Notes under the pieces: generated by a model
What the model was told of the DNA's origin: nothing
What the model saw: the letters and a program-made list of their open reading frames with translations, nothing else
Database searches by the model: none
Shown here: positions 16,112 through 25,896 of the stretch, piece by piece
Numbering within the stretch: position 1 is the first letter of the stretch
How the letters are laid out: each line of letters starts with the position of its first letter
Assembly (NCBI RefSeq): GCF_963666255.1
Contig: NZ_OY762656.1
Coordinates: 62,001-126,000, forward strand
Direction of reading: 5' to 3'
Origin: an uncultured Propionivibrio sp.
GTDB taxonomy: Bacteria > Pseudomonadota > Gammaproteobacteria > Burkholderiales > Rhodocyclaceae
Length of the DNA: 64,000 nucleotides
Made by a program: the position numbers and the translations under genes

Positions 16112-18741
16112 GCGTTGGTCACTTCCGCCAGCGCCTTGTCGACCACTTCGAAGACATCGCGCGACAGTCCCGGACGCACGTGCAGCGCCGCCAGTGCCGC
16201 GCGCGCATGCGCCTGACGCTGGACGTCGAATTTGCGCCAGCGGTCGAAGCAACGGGCGAGTCGTGCGGCGACCTGCGGATTGATCGCATCCAGATCGGCA
16301 ATGCGCTCGGCGACAAAACGGTAACCGCTGCCGTCGGCCGCGTGAAAATGGCGGTGATTGCCGCCAAAAGTGCGCAGCAGGGCATAGACCTTGTTGGGGT
16401 TCTTGAGATCGAAGGCCGCGTGCGCCATCAGACGCCCGACCCGTGCCGGCGTGTCGTCGCGACGGCTGCCGGCCTGGACCGCCAGCCACTTATCGACGAC
16501 CAGCGCCTCCTGCTGCCAGCGTGCGTAGAACGCCGCCAGCGCCGACTCGCCTTCGTTGCCGCCGGCATTGGCGAGCGTCGCCAGCGCCGCGAACTGGTCG
16601 GTCATGTTGTCCGCCTGCTCGAACTGGCGCAGTGCCAGCGCGCGGTAGTCGGCCCGATCGAGTTCGTTCAGGTAGCCGAGGCAGAGGTTGCGCAGACGCC
16701 GCCGGCCGGCGTCTGCCGTGTCGAACTGGTAAGCGCCCACGGGTGCCAGACGCTCGTAGACATCCAGGAATTCGCACTCGATTCCGGCGGCAAACGCTGA
16801 CGCGAGGGCATTGCGCGCCGCATGCAACGCGTCGGGTTCGACGACCGCCATGCGCTCGGCCAGCGTCGCTTCGCCGGGCAGCGTCAGCGCCTCGGCGATG
16901 AAAGCCGGGTCGCTATCGCTGAGCAGGACGGTCCGCGCCGCCGCGATCACGCCTGTCGGACACTCGGCGGCCTCACCACGCGCGAGCCGCGCCGCATTGG
17001 CGAGGATCAGGTCGCCGAACAGGCGCTGCCCGGCTTCCCAACGATTGAAGGGATCGCTGTCATGCGCCAGCAGATGCGCGAGTTCACGCTCCGAGTAATC
17101 GACGTCGAGGACGACCGGCGCCGAGAAATTGCGCAACAGCGACGGTACCGGCGCGGCAGCAATGTTCTCGAAGACGAAGCTTTGTTCGGGGCTGGAGAAC
17201 TGCAGGATTGCCGTCGTGCGGCCGCCGCCGAGATCGAGGTCGCGTCCGTCCGGCCCGAGCAGGCCGACGGCGACGGGAATCAGGCAGGGCGCCTTGTCGG
17301 GCTGTCCCGGCGTCGGCGGACAGACCTGCGTCAGCGTCAGGGTGTAGCGCCGCGTTGCCGCGTCGTAACTGCCGCGAGCACTCACTCTCGGCGTACCGGC
17401 CTGCCGGTACCAGGTCATGAACGGCGAGAAGTCGACGCCACTGGCGTCGGCCATTGCCGCGACGAAGTCCTCGCAGGTCACCGCCTGGCCGTCGTGACGG
17501 GCGAAATAGGTGTCCATGCCGCGGCGGAAGGCGTCCTTGCCGATCAGTGTGTGGATCATGCGTACGACCTCGGCGCCCTTTTCATAGACGGTTGCCGTGT
17601 AGAAGTTGTTGATCTCGACATAGGTCGACGGCCGCACCGGATGCGCCATCGGCCCGGCATCCTCGGGGAACTGCATGGCGCGCAGACCGCGCACCTCGCG
17701 GATGCGGGCGGTCTGGCGGCTGTGCGTATCGGCACCGAATTCCTGATCGCGGAACACCGTCAGCCCTTCCTTGAGCGAGAGCTGGAACCAGTCGCGACAA
17801 GTGACGCGGTTGCCGGTCCAGTTGTGGAAGTACTCATGCGCGACGACGCGGTCGATGTTCTCGAAATCGACGTCAGTGGCGACGTCGGCGCGCGCCAGCA
17901 CGTACTTGGTGTTGAAGATGTTGAGGCCCTTGTTCTCCATCGCCCCCATGTTGAAGTCGCCGACGGCGACGATCATGTAGTGGTCGAGATCGCATTCGAG
18001 CCCGAAGGTCGCCTCGTCCCAGCGCATCGCCTTCTTCAGCGCCGCCATTGCGTGGCCGCACTGGTCGAGCTTGCCCGGCTCGACGTAGATGCCGAGCTGG
18101 ACCTCGCGCCCGGACGTCGTCCGGTAGGTATCGCGCAGCGCGTCGAGCTTGGCGACGACCATGGCGAACAGGTAGCTCGGCTTGCGGAAAGGATCAACCC
18201 AGGTGGCGAAATGCCGCCCGTCGGCTTCATCGCCCTGAGCGACCGGATTGCCGTTGGCCAGCAGCACCGGATAGCCCGCCTTGTCGGCGTGCAGCGTCAC
18301 CGTGTAACAGGCCATCACGTCCGGCCGGTCGGGAAACCAGGTGATGCGACGGAAGCCCTGCGGCTCGCACTGGGTGAAATAGCCGTCCTTCGAGCGATAA
18401 AAACCTGACAGCTGCGTATTCCGGTCGGGCTGGATGCGCACCTTCGTTTCGAGCGTAAAGCGCTCGGGCGGCGCGGCGATGACCAGCGACTCGTCGCCAA
18501 GGGTATACGCCGACGGCGACAAGGACTGCCCGTCGATCGCCACCGACAACGTCTCGAGTTCGGCACCGTTCAGGCAGAGTGGCCCGGGCGCGACCTCCGG
18601 ATTGCGCCAGCAGGCCAAGGTGGCGCTGACCACCGTCCCGTCCGGGCGCAGATCGACATCGAGCGACACGGTATCGACCCACCAGGCGGGTGGCAGGTAA
18701 TCCTTGAGAAACACGGGCGCGGGAGAAACAGCGGAGGTCAT
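16108..18741 (-). CDS. pepN: Aminopeptidase N (M1 family zinc metallopeptidase)
   Basis: The 877-residue cytosolic enzyme removes N-terminal residues from peptides. The exopeptidase signature GAMENKGLNIF (about 268) and zinc site HEYFHNWTGNRVTC plus the downstream Glu in LKEGLTVFRDQEFG (about 300-330) are all intact. The C-terminal helical DUF3458 domains (about 440-877) are full length, as in E. coli PepN (870 aa). The frame runs on to 18918, but ATG 18741 gives the family start MTSAVSPAPVFLKDYLPP. It is divergent from tpx. Confidence 0.95.
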   Translation of the reverse strand: MTSAVSPAPVFLKDYLPPAWWVDTVSLDVDLRPDGTVVSATLACWRNPEVAPGPLCLNGAELETLSVAIDGQSLSPSAYTLGDESLVIAAPPERFTLETKVRIQPDRNTQLSGFYRSKDGYFTQCEPQGFRRITWFPDRPDVMACYTVTLHADKAGYPVLLANGNPVAQGDEADGRHFATWVDPFRKPSYLFAMVVAKLDALRDTYRTTSGREVQLGIYVEPGKLDQCGHAMAALKKAMRWDEATFGLECDLDHYMIVAVGDFNMGAMENKGLNIFNTKYVLARADVATDVDFENIDRVVAHEYFHNWTGNRVTCRDWFQLSLKEGLTVFRDQEFGADTHSRQTARIREVRGLRAMQFPEDAGPMAHPVRPSTYVEINNFYTATVYEKGAEVVRMIHTLIGKDAFRRGMDTYFARHDGQAVTCEDFVAAMADASGVDFSPFMTWYRQAGTPRVSARGSYDAATRRYTLTLTQVCPPTPGQPDKAPCLIPVAVGLLGPDGRDLDLGGGRTTAILQFSSPEQSFVFENIAAAPVPSLLRNFSAPVVLDVDYSERELAHLLAHDSDPFNRWEAGQRLFGDLILANAARLARGEAAECPTGVIAAARTVLLSDSDPAFIAEALTLPGEATLAERMAVVEPDALHAARNALASAFAAGIECEFLDVYERLAPVGAYQFDTADAGRRRLRNLCLGYLNELDRADYRALALRQFEQADNMTDQFAALATLANAGGNEGESALAAFYARWQQEALVVDKWLAVQAGSRRDDTPARVGRLMAHAAFDLKNPNKVYALLRTFGGNHRHFHAADGSGYRFVAERIADLDAINPQVAARLARCFDRWRKFDVQRQAHARAALAALHVRPGLSRDVFEVVDKALAEVTNA

Positions 18742-18938
18742 CGTCGAATCTTTCTTGAAAAGGCCGCAGGGCCGCGCGTCAAAGCGTCCGGCATACGGCA
18801 AATGCAACGTCAGGGATCTGCGGATCGGACAGCGTCGAACTTTTTGCCCGAACCATTGCCGAAGTGGCAAAAGCAGCAATGGTAACGAAGCCATCCCAAC
18901 CCGATCAACTCCGACCACATTCCACGAAAGGAATTCCC

Positions 18939-19442
18939 ATGGGCAACACCGTCACTCGCGCCGGCACCCCGGTTCAACTTTCCGGCAATTTCCCCGCCAA
19001 GGGCCAGACCGCCCCGGCCTTCAGCCTTGTCGGCAAGGATCTCTCCGACGTCAGCCTCGCTTCGCTCGGCGCCCAGCGCAAAGTGCTCAACATTTTCCCA
19101 AGCATCGACACGCCGACCTGCGCGCTGTCGGTCCGCACCTTCAATCAGCGCGCCAGCCAGCTCAAGAACACCGTCGTGCTCTGCATCTCGGCCGACCTGC
19201 CGTTCGCCCAGAACCGCTTCTGCGGCGCCGAAGGCCTTGCCAATGTGGTGACGCTGTCGACACTGCGCGGCGCCGAATTCCTTGAAAACTACGGCGTGCT
19301 CATCGCCGACCGTCCGATGGCCGGTCTGGCTGCCCGCGCTGTCGTCGTGCTCGACGAAAACAACGTCGTGCTGCACAGCGAACTCGTACCGGAAATCAAG
19401 TCGGAACCGAACTACGACGCTGCTCTGGCCGTCCTCGCCTAA
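18939..19442 (+). CDS. tpx: Thiol peroxidase (atypical 2-Cys peroxiredoxin)
   Basis: Reduces lipid and organic hydroperoxides using thioredoxin. The 167-residue product begins [19 protein letters not shown]. The peroxidatic Cys is in [15 protein letters not shown] (about residue 61) and the resolving Cys in NRFCGAEGL (about 95), both as in Tpx. The ORF opens at 18864, but ATG 18939 has AAAGGA upstream and matches the family. It stands alone, with its own terminator. Confidence 0.95.
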   Translation: MGNTVTRAGTPVQLSGNFPAKGQTAPAFSLVGKDLSDVSLASLGAQRKVLNIFPSIDTPTCALSVRTFNQRASQLKNTVVLCISADLPFAQNRFCGAEGLANVVTLSTLRGAEFLENYGVLIADRPMAGLAARAVVVLDENNVVLHSELVPEIKSEPNYDAALAVLA

Positions 19443-19460
19443 GCCAGTTAAACCCGCGTG

Positions 19461-19505
19461 AAAACGGGCGGTCCGGCATTTCGCCGCGCCGCCCGTTTTG
19501 TTTTT
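19461..19505 (+). terminator. Rho-independent terminator of tpx
   Basis: AAAACGGGCGG (19461-19471) pairs with CCGCCCGTTTT (19489-19499), with a T-rich tail to 19505. It starts 19 bp after the tpx stop. Confidence 0.88.
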
Positions 19506-19614
19506 GCGAGTCCACAGAAGCACGGGGCAAGTCTGTGGACAATCACTGGATCCACGCGCTAATCGACTGAGTCCAAAGCATTTACCGGCACCGCCCAAAA
19601 AACAGGCAAAGCCC

Positions 19615-20247
19615 TCACTCCCCCTTCTTGCGCAGCGTGGTCTGCCACTGCGCATAAGTGACGCGGGCAATATCAAACCGATCCGTCGTCCGGCAATACA
19701 CCGACGGCGACCCCATGCGACCGATCGGCGCAAATCCGTTGATGTGCAGGCGCTGCCCGACCAGATAATCGGCAACGTGAAACATGACAACCTCGCCGAT
19801 GAACATCGTGTAAGCCCCGAGTTGCTGCTCACTATGCAGCCGACATTCAAGGCTCGCCTGCGCCTCGGCAACCCGCGGCGTCCGGATCTTGACCGACGGC
19901 GCCACGCCGAGGCCGGCAGCATCGAGCTCGCTCTCGTCGGGCGGAAAATCGGCGGCGGAAATGTTCATCGCATCGAACACCTCCTCAGTCACCATATTCA
20001 CCACGAACTCGCGCTCGGCAAGAATATTTCGCGCCGTGTCCTTGAGTTCGCCGGCCTCGTTGCGGGCAACGCTGACCATGACGTAGAGCGGGTTGCTGCT
20101 GACCGCGTTGAAGAAGCTGAAGGGCGCGAGATTGACGGTGCCGGCCGGGCCGAGGCTCGTCACCCAGGCGATCGGCCGCGGCATGACGATGTTCGTCAGC
20201 AGCTTGTAGCCGTCGGCCCTGGAATGCTGTGCAGGATCGATTTGCAT
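19615..20247 (-). CDS. Flavin reductase-like domain protein
   Basis: A 210-residue FMN-binding split-barrel protein (flavin reductase-like, PF01613). Characteristic segments are LLTNIVMPRPIAWVTSLGPAG, NLAPFSFFNAVSSNPLYVMV and KDTARNILAEREFVVNM. Homologues of this branch are often annotated as flavoreductases of unknown partner. The C-terminal INGFAPIGRMGSPSVYCRTT is conserved in them. No monooxygenase gene is adjacent, so its electron acceptor is unknown. It is convergent with tpx across the terminator. Confidence 0.85.
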   Translation of the reverse strand: MQIDPAQHSRADGYKLLTNIVMPRPIAWVTSLGPAGTVNLAPFSFFNAVSSNPLYVMVSVARNEAGELKDTARNILAEREFVVNMVTEEVFDAMNISAADFPPDESELDAAGLGVAPSVKIRTPRVAEAQASLECRLHSEQQLGAYTMFIGEVVMFHVADYLVGQRLHINGFAPIGRMGSPSVYCRTTDRFDIARVTYAQWQTTLRKKGE

Positions 20248-20338
20248 GGGGATACTCTCCTTGATTCGGTTGCCATCACGACAGAAGCATCATGCCACAA
20301 GCACCGGCGAGAGGATGCCGAAGACATGACCCCGGCCC

Positions 20339-21103
20339 CTACTCTCCCGACATTTTCCGGTCGAGCAGGCAAGCCGCGAGGGCTTTCTCCTCATCCGGAG
20401 AAAGTCTGTTCTCATCGCCGGCGAAATGACGGAGAAAGGCGCGCCGGGCGCCCTCCGGCTGGGCCGGGTCGTACCCCAGTGCGACGAGCGCGATGGCAAG
20501 GTCGAAACCCTCCGGCGCCGGCGCCCACGGCGGATCGCACCACAGGCCGAAGCCGTTCTCGGCGAGCCGCTTCCACGGAAAATACACGCTTGGATCGACC
20601 TTGCGCGAGGGCGCCACATCGCCATGACCGACGACATTGGCAACCGGAAGGTGATACCGCTTCTGGATCCCCGCCAGAACCTCCAGCAAGGAGACGATCT
20701 GCGCATCGGCAAAAGGCTCGTCGCCGTTGTTGTCGAGTTCGATGCCGATCGACAGCGAATTGACGTCGCGCATGCCGCCCCACCAGGACAAGCCGGCATG
20801 CCATGCGCGCTCCTTTTCATCGACGAGCGCCACGACCTCGCCGTCGCGTCCGATCAGGTAATGCGCGCTGACCTTGCGCGCCGGCGTCGTCAGGGTCTGC
20901 AACGCCTCCTCGATCGTATCGTCGCTGGTGTGGTGGATGACCACCAGATTGGGGCGCCGCGCATCGAAATTCGGCGACGTCGGCCGTACGGTAGACGCCG
21001 TCGGCGCGCAGCCGCTCATCCCTGCGACCAGAACCGCCGCCAACGCGCACCGCAGGACAATGGCAAGGCCTGCTCGCTGAAAATCCTTCCCGACCGAAAA
21101 CAT
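20339..21103 (-). CDS. N-acetylmuramoyl-L-alanine amidase lipoprotein (AmiD-like)
   Basis: A 254-residue outer-membrane-type lipoprotein. The signal ends VLVAGMSGC (lipidated Cys at about 32). The Amidase_2 domain has zinc ligands visible in LVVIHHTSDDT and VGHGDVAPSRKVDPSVYFPW and the substrate-side phrase IGIELDNNGDEPF. It probably cleaves the lactyl-peptide bond of muropeptides at the outer membrane, as AmiD does in E. coli, contributing to wall recycling. It is longer than cytosolic AmpD because of the signal and a C-terminal helical extension (about 205-254). Confidence 0.88.
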   Translation of the reverse strand: MFSVGKDFQRAGLAIVLRCALAAVLVAGMSGCAPTASTVRPTSPNFDARRPNLVVIHHTSDDTIEEALQTLTTPARKVSAHYLIGRDGEVVALVDEKERAWHAGLSWWGGMRDVNSLSIGIELDNNGDEPFADAQIVSLLEVLAGIQKRYHLPVANVVGHGDVAPSRKVDPSVYFPWKRLAENGFGLWCDPPWAPAPEGFDLAIALVALGYDPAQPEGARRAFLRHFAGDENRLSPDEEKALAACLLDRKMSGE

Positions 21104-21158
21104 TTGCTATCCTCGCACCTGCGGCACCGCTGCCGCAAAACTGTTCCCATACCCTGCG

Positions 21159-21437
21159 ATGAACCTGAGCCTACACATTATCGCCGGCGCCATTATCGCC
21201 GCAAGCGCCCGCAACGCCTCCGAGGTTCTGCTCGGCGCGCTGATCTGGCCGGCAATCTACTGCGCCTATGCCACGTTGATAGAACGCGCGGCCTTGCGTG
21301 AAAGCGTTGCCAAACTGCGCGAGCGCGGCAAGCCTTCGCCGCTGGCCACTTATTACAGCACGATCGGCTCTGGCGCGCTGCTCGCCGCACTGGCCGTCGC
21401 GTCTGCCGGATTCGCGCTGCGCCAGTGGCTGAACTGA
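21159..21437 (+). CDS. Small membrane protein, unknown
   Basis: A 92-residue protein, divergent from the amidase gene with a 55-bp gap. It has two to three hydrophobic stretches: residues 4-16 (SLHIIAGAIIAAS), about 22-42 (VLLGALIWPAIYCAYATLIE) and about 70-88 (SGALLAALAVASAGFAL), with a basic linker (RESVAKLRERGKPSP) between the second and third. I do not recognise a family. Codon use is like its neighbours, supporting that it is real. Confidence 0.6.
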   Translation: MNLSLHIIAGAIIAASARNASEVLLGALIWPAIYCAYATLIERAALRESVAKLRERGKPSPLATYYSTIGSGALLAALAVASAGFALRQWLN

Positions 21438-21447
21438 CGCGGGCGCC

Positions 21448-22359
21448 TCATTGCCGCGACAGCCCCTGTCGCTCGAGCCATTCGGCAATGAATTCGACGA
21501 ACACGCGCACCTTGGCTGACGACGAGAGCCGCGCCGGATAGACGGCCCAGACGTTCGCCTCCTGCGCATAATCGGCGAGGATCCTGACCAGCCGCCCCTC
21601 GGCAATACTGGGCGCCACGTCCCACGACGAGCGCAGGATGATGCCATGACCATCGATTGCCCACTGGTGCACGATCTCGCCGTTGCTCGCCGATAGCGGT
21701 CCATGCACCCGCACCTTCTCGACGCCGCCCGGTCCGGAAAGCCGCCACAGGCCGAAATCGCGATCGCGTTCACGAATCTCGATGCAGCGATGCCGGGCAA
21801 GCTCGGTCAGCGTCGCCGGTATCCCCCAACGTGCCAGATACGCCGGCGCTGCGCAGATGATGCGGGCATTGTCGGCAACCTTGCGCGCGATCAGGCTCGG
21901 ATCGTTAACGGCGCCGACGCGAATATCCAGATGAAATCCCTCGCCGACGAGATCCACCGGCCGGTCGATGAGTTCCAGCTGGATCTCGAGCAGCGGATGC
22001 CGCGCGACGAATTCGGAAATTGCCGCCGCCAGCCGGTTGCGACCGAACCCTGTGCTTGTGCATACGCGCAACTGTCCGCGCAGATCGACGCGCCCGTCCG
22101 ACACCTCCTCGGTCAGGCGATCGACCTCGTCGATGATGCGCTGGGCATGACGCAGCACCAGTCCGCCCTGCTCGGTAAGGCTCACCTTGCGCGTCGTGCG
22201 ATGCAGCAACTTGACCCGGAACGCCTCCTCCAGCACCGCGATGCGCTTGCTGACGAGCGCGTTTGACACGCCGAGTTCGCGCGCCGACGCGGCAAAGCCG
22301 CCACAACGGACGACCGAGCAAAACAGACGCAGATCCTCAAGCAAGGGTCTATTATTCAC
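21448..22359 (-). CDS. LysR-family regulator, DmlR-like
   Basis: A 303-residue regulator starting at GTG 22359 with the HTH MNNRPLLEDLRLFCSVVRC, then GGFAASARELGVSNALVSKR. The effector domain follows from about residue 93. The SxRELGVSNALVSKRI pattern is typical of the DmlR/TtuA-like branch that sits divergent from D-malate or tartrate dehydrogenases. The adjacent divergent gene is exactly such a dehydrogenase, so this is its probable activator, with malate or tartrate as the likely effector (inference). Confidence 0.88.
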   Translation of the reverse strand: MNNRPLLEDLRLFCSVVRCGGFAASARELGVSNALVSKRIAVLEEAFRVKLLHRTTRKVSLTEQGGLVLRHAQRIIDEVDRLTEEVSDGRVDLRGQLRVCTSTGFGRNRLAAAISEFVARHPLLEIQLELIDRPVDLVGEGFHLDIRVGAVNDPSLIARKVADNARIICAAPAYLARWGIPATLTELARHRCIEIRERDRDFGLWRLSGPGGVEKVRVHGPLSASNGEIVHQWAIDGHGIILRSSWDVAPSIAEGRLVRILADYAQEANVWAVYPARLSSSAKVRVFVEFIAEWLERQGLSRQ

Positions 22360-22384
22360 GAAGCGTGTCCAGTGTATTCACGAA
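22353..22384. promoter_or_regulatory. 22-bp-spaced direct repeat TATTCACGAA (candidate LysR site)
   Basis: TATTCACGAA occurs at 22353-22362 and again at 22375-22384. The copies start 22 bp apart, two helical turns. The first overlaps the regulator's GTG start and the second lies in the divergent promoter region. This suits autoregulation plus activation of the dehydrogenase gene. Confidence 0.4.
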
Positions 22385-22457
22385 TGACGGGATTATAAAC
22401 GCGGACAAAATGATTAAGCTGCGTGCATTCCATCGTCCACTTCAGGAGAAAAGCCGC

Positions 22458-23537
22458 ATGAAAGCCCATCGCATCGCAGTTATCGCCGGTGACGGCATCG
22501 GCAACGAGGTCATGCCCGAAGGCGTGCGCGTCCTCGAGGCCGCCGCGCGCAAATTCGACATTCCGCTCGAACTCAGGACATTCGACTGGGCCCACTGCGA
22601 CTACTACCTGAAACACGGCAAGATGATGCCGGATGACTGGTTCGAACAACTGCGCAGCTTCGACGCCATCTTCTTCGGTGCTGTCGGCATGCCGTCCAAG
22701 GTGCCCGATCACGTCTCGCTGTGGGGATCGCTACTCAAGTTCCGCCGCGACTTCGACCAGTACGTCAACCTCCGCCCCGTGCGCCTGATGCCCGGCGTGC
22801 CCTGTCCGCTGGCCAACCGCAAGGTTGGCGACATCGACATGATGATCATCCGCGAGAATACCGAAGGAGAATATTCCTCGGTCGGCGGACGCATGTTCGA
22901 AGGAACCGAGCGCGAGACCGTCATGCAGGAGTCGGTATTCACCCGCAAGGGCGTCGACCGCATCCTCAAATATGCCTTCGAACTCGCCAATCGCCGCCCC
23001 AAAAAACACGTGACCTCGGCCACCAAGTCCAACGGCATGTCGATCAGCATGCCCTATTGGGATGAACGCGTCGAAGCGATGGCAAAGCAATACCCGCAGG
23101 TGCGCTGGGACAAGTACCACATCGACATCCTGACCGCGCGCTTCGTCCTCAGCCCCGATCGTTTCGACGTCGTCGTCGCCTCGAACCTTTTCGGTGACAT
23201 CCTCTCCGACCTCGGCCCCGCCTGCGCCGGCACCATCGGCATCGCCCCCTCGGCCAACATGAATCCGGACCGGACTTTCCCGTCGCTGTTCGAGCCGGTA
23301 CATGGATCGGCTCCGGACATCTACGGCCAGGCCATCGCCAATCCAATCGCCATGATCTGGTCGGCGGCAATGATGCTCGACTTCCTCGGCAACGGCGATG
23401 TCCGCCACCTCGCCGCCCATGACGCCATCGTCGCGGCAATCGAGAAGGTGCTGGTCGAAGGTCCGGTCACCCCGGACCTCGGCGGCAAGGCCCGCACTTC
23501 CGACGTCGGCAAGGCGATCGAAGCCGCGCTCGCCTGA
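22458..23537 (+). CDS. Tartrate dehydrogenase / D-malate dehydrogenase (decarboxylating)
   Basis: A 359-residue member of the isocitrate/isopropylmalate dehydrogenase family. It begins MKAHRIAVIAGDGIGNEVMP, has the substrate-binding arginine region LRPVRLMPGVPCPL, the metal-binding VVASNLFGDILSDLGP and the nucleotide loop PVHGSAPDIYG. The tract WGSLLKFRRDFDQYVNLRP is typical of TtuC/DmlA rather than LeuB. It oxidises D-malate and/or L-tartrate with NAD+ to pyruvate-level products. The ORF opens at 22263, but ATG 22458 has AGGAG upstream. Nearby TRAP transporters for C4-type acids fit this chemistry. Confidence 0.9.
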   Translation: MKAHRIAVIAGDGIGNEVMPEGVRVLEAAARKFDIPLELRTFDWAHCDYYLKHGKMMPDDWFEQLRSFDAIFFGAVGMPSKVPDHVSLWGSLLKFRRDFDQYVNLRPVRLMPGVPCPLANRKVGDIDMMIIRENTEGEYSSVGGRMFEGTERETVMQESVFTRKGVDRILKYAFELANRRPKKHVTSATKSNGMSISMPYWDERVEAMAKQYPQVRWDKYHIDILTARFVLSPDRFDVVVASNLFGDILSDLGPACAGTIGIAPSANMNPDRTFPSLFEPVHGSAPDIYGQAIANPIAMIWSAAMMLDFLGNGDVRHLAAHDAIVAAIEKVLVEGPVTPDLGGKARTSDVGKAIEAALA

Positions 23538-23556
23538 CGCGCAGGGGCAGCCGCGA

Positions 23557-23601
23557 AAAAAATGCCGGAACCGGCCCCGCCCAGGGACCGGTTCCGGCAT
23601 C
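23557..23601 (-). terminator. Rho-independent terminator of argC
   Basis: A 13-bp stem (ATGCCGGAACCGG with CCGGTTCCGGCAT) is followed, in minus sense, by seven T. It starts 40 bp past the argC stop. The plus-strand dehydrogenase gene also ends just before it, but the T-run serves the minus strand. Confidence 0.85.
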
Positions 23602-23640
23602 GTCATCTAGACCCGCCGGCATCATGCCGGCAGCATTGGA

Positions 23641-24579
23641 TCAGATCAGTCCGAGGCTTTCCTCGATACCCAGGTGGACGTTCATCGACTGCACGGCGGC
23701 GCCCGACGCGCCCTTGCCGAGATTGTCGAGACGCGCGACGACGAGCATGCGTTCGTCGTTACCGAAGACGAAGAGATCGACGCGATTGGTATCGTTGTTG
23801 GCTTCGACATTGAAGAAGCCGCCGTCGGTATTGCCATCGAGATCGACCGGTGCGACGCGCACGAAGGCCTCGCCGGCGTAATAGTCGGCGAGGATCTGGC
23901 GGACATCAGCGGTGCTCGCCTTGCGCGTGAATTGGCGCGGATGCAGATAGGCCGTCACGGCCAGTCCCTTGTAGAACGGCCCGACGATCGGCTGGAAGAT
24001 CGGCGCGACCGAGAGCCCGGTATGCGCACACATCTCCGGCAGATGTTTGTGGGTCAGGCCAAGGGCATACGGGCGCGGCGCATCGATACGCTGCGGGCTC
24101 TGATAATGCTCGATCATCTTCTTGCCGCCGCCCGAATAACCAGTGATCGAGTTGGCCGCGATCTGCGTGTCGGCAGGCAGCAAGCCGGCAGCGACGAGCG
24201 GGCGGATCGCCAGGATGAAGGCGGAGGCATGACAACCGGGATTGGCGATGCGCTTGCTGGCGCGGATCTTGTCGCGCTGATCGGCCGCCAGTTCAGGCAA
24301 GCCGAACGCCCAACCGGGATTGACGCGATGCGCCGTCGACGCATCGATGATGCAGGTCTCGGGGTTGTCGACGAGCGCCACCGCCTCGCGCGCGGCATCG
24401 TCGGGCAAGCAGAGGAAGGTCACCTTCGACGCATTGATCAGGCGCTTGCGTTCGGCCGGGTCCTTGCGTTTGTCGGCATCGATCCGGAGGACCTCGATAT
24501 CGTCGCGCTTGGCCAGATACTCGTTGATCTGCAGACCGGTGGTACCTTCCTGGCCGTCGACAAAAACTGTGTACGTCAT
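23641..24579 (-). CDS. argC: N-acetyl-gamma-glutamyl-phosphate reductase, type 2
   Basis: The third step of arginine biosynthesis, an NADPH-dependent reduction of N-acetylglutamyl phosphate. The 312-residue length and start [20 protein letters not shown] match the short type-2 ArgC rather than the ~345-residue type 1. The catalytic Cys is in [14 protein letters not shown] (about 117) and the conserved His-bearing segment in [10 protein letters not shown]. The dinucleotide fold is unusual in starting DGQEGTTG, as in other type-2 enzymes. No other arg gene is adjacent. Confidence 0.93.
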   Translation of the reverse strand: MTYTVFVDGQEGTTGLQINEYLAKRDDIEVLRIDADKRKDPAERKRLINASKVTFLCLPDDAAREAVALVDNPETCIIDASTAHRVNPGWAFGLPELAADQRDKIRASKRIANPGCHASAFILAIRPLVAAGLLPADTQIAANSITGYSGGGKKMIEHYQSPQRIDAPRPYALGLTHKHLPEMCAHTGLSVAPIFQPIVGPFYKGLAVTAYLHPRQFTRKASTADVRQILADYYAGEAFVRVAPVDLDGNTDGGFFNVEANNDTNRVDLFVFGNDERMLVVARLDNLGKGASGAAVQSMNVHLGIEESLGLI

Positions 24580-24653
24580 GGGATTCCTGAACTGGGTTTA
24601 TACCGGGCGCCTATTATCCCACGAAGCCGGCCGCCTCGTCCGGACGGCCTCTC

Positions 24654-25661
24654 TCATTTCCGGGGCGGGAATGTCGACTCGCGCACCTGCAGTTTTGCCT
24701 CGCTGTACTGCGTGCGGATCGCCAGATCCGGCTGTTCCATGCGCTGTGCCAGCAAGGTCGCCGCATGCTTTCCGAGTTGCCGCGCGCCGATCGACATCGT
24801 TGTCAGCGGCGGGCGCCAGTTGCAGGCAGCCTCCACATCGTCGAAGCCGACTACCGATACGTCATGTCCCGGCGACAGTCCGAGTTCGTACAGCCCCAGC
24901 GTCGCGCCGAAAGCGATGATGTCATTGAAACAGACGAGGCCCGTCGTTTCCGGCGACTCGGCGAGAACGTTCTTGGCCGCCTGAGCGGCGGCGCCGTAGG
25001 TATGCCGACAGGTAATCATCGGCATTGACGCCGGTGAAAACCCGCGGCGTTCGATGGCGTCGCAAAAGCCCATGTAACGCTCCCGGTTGACCGACGGGGA
25101 AATCAGACTGCCGAGAAAGGCAATTTGCCGATGCCCCAGTTGCAGCAGGTGGTCCGCCGCCTGCCGCGCCCCGAGCCGATTGTTGATGCCGGCATAATCG
25201 AAGGGCGCGCCATCGATCATGCGCAGCACCTGCACCAGAGGAATGTTTTCGCGCCGGTACGGTTCCAGCACGGAAATCGGCGTTCCCGAAACCGTACTGA
25301 TAATCAGGCCATCAACACGCATTTCCAGCAGACGCTGCAGAAAATGCGACTGGCGCTCGAACAGTTCGTTGGTATCGGCGACGAACACAACCTTGCCGAG
25401 AGGATCAAGCACTTCCTCGAGTCCGGACAGCAATTCGGCATAAACCGGATTGGAGATATCCGGAATGATCAGCCCGACGGTATTGGTCTGCGACGACCGC
25501 AGATTGGCGGCATTGCGGTTATAGACGTAACCCGCCTGCAGCATCGCCGCTTCGATCTTTTTCCGCGTCTTCTCGGCAACCAGCGGACTACCGCGGCAGA
25601 CAAGCGACACGGTGGCGCGCGATACGCCGGCAATCAGGGCGACATCCTTGAGCGTGGTCAC
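24654..25661 (-). CDS. LacI-family transcriptional regulator
   Basis: A 335-residue repressor. The HTH reads TLKDVALIAGVSRATVSLVC, with hinge region NRNAANLRSSQT, followed by a sugar-binding-protein-like domain (GLIIPDISNPVYAELLSGLE at about 63). The frame continues to 25871, but GTG 25661 has GGAG 6 nt upstream and starts exactly at the HTH (VTTLKDVALIAG). Two perfect operator-like palindromes lie in the divergent promoter region, 235-270 bp upstream. It therefore probably controls the adjacent 2-hydroxyacid dehydrogenase/TRAP genes and perhaps itself. The inducer is unknown; a hydroxy-acid is plausible. Confidence 0.9.
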   Translation of the reverse strand: MTTLKDVALIAGVSRATVSLVCRGSPLVAEKTRKKIEAAMLQAGYVYNRNAANLRSSQTNTVGLIIPDISNPVYAELLSGLEEVLDPLGKVVFVADTNELFERQSHFLQRLLEMRVDGLIISTVSGTPISVLEPYRRENIPLVQVLRMIDGAPFDYAGINNRLGARQAADHLLQLGHRQIAFLGSLISPSVNRERYMGFCDAIERRGFSPASMPMITCRHTYGAAAQAAKNVLAESPETTGLVCFNDIIAFGATLGLYELGLSPGHDVSVVGFDDVEAACNWRPPLTTMSIGARQLGKHAATLLAQRMEQPDLAIRTQYSEAKLQVRESTFPPRK

Positions 25662-25896
25662 GAAAAGCTCCGGTAGCGAAGGGGGCAACAGCTTCGCATG
25701 ATATACGAGACATCCGCCCGTCCGCAGGCGGATACGCGGGAGAAGCAGCCGCCCCAGGCATGGGAACTGCGCGGCGACGGGACCAATGTCTCGACAAATG
25801 CGCCCGAAATGGAAACCGGCACCGCAGCCGGAACGCAGCCGACAATCACCACCGCTTGACAAGGCCGCCAATGAAACCTAATCTTTCGCAAAAAAT

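Noticed and set aside
18842-18872. TTTTGCC/GGCAAAA dyad between pepN and tpx as a redox-regulator site
   Set aside because: Long 17-bp spacer and no match to an OxyR-type pattern; could be chance in a short region.
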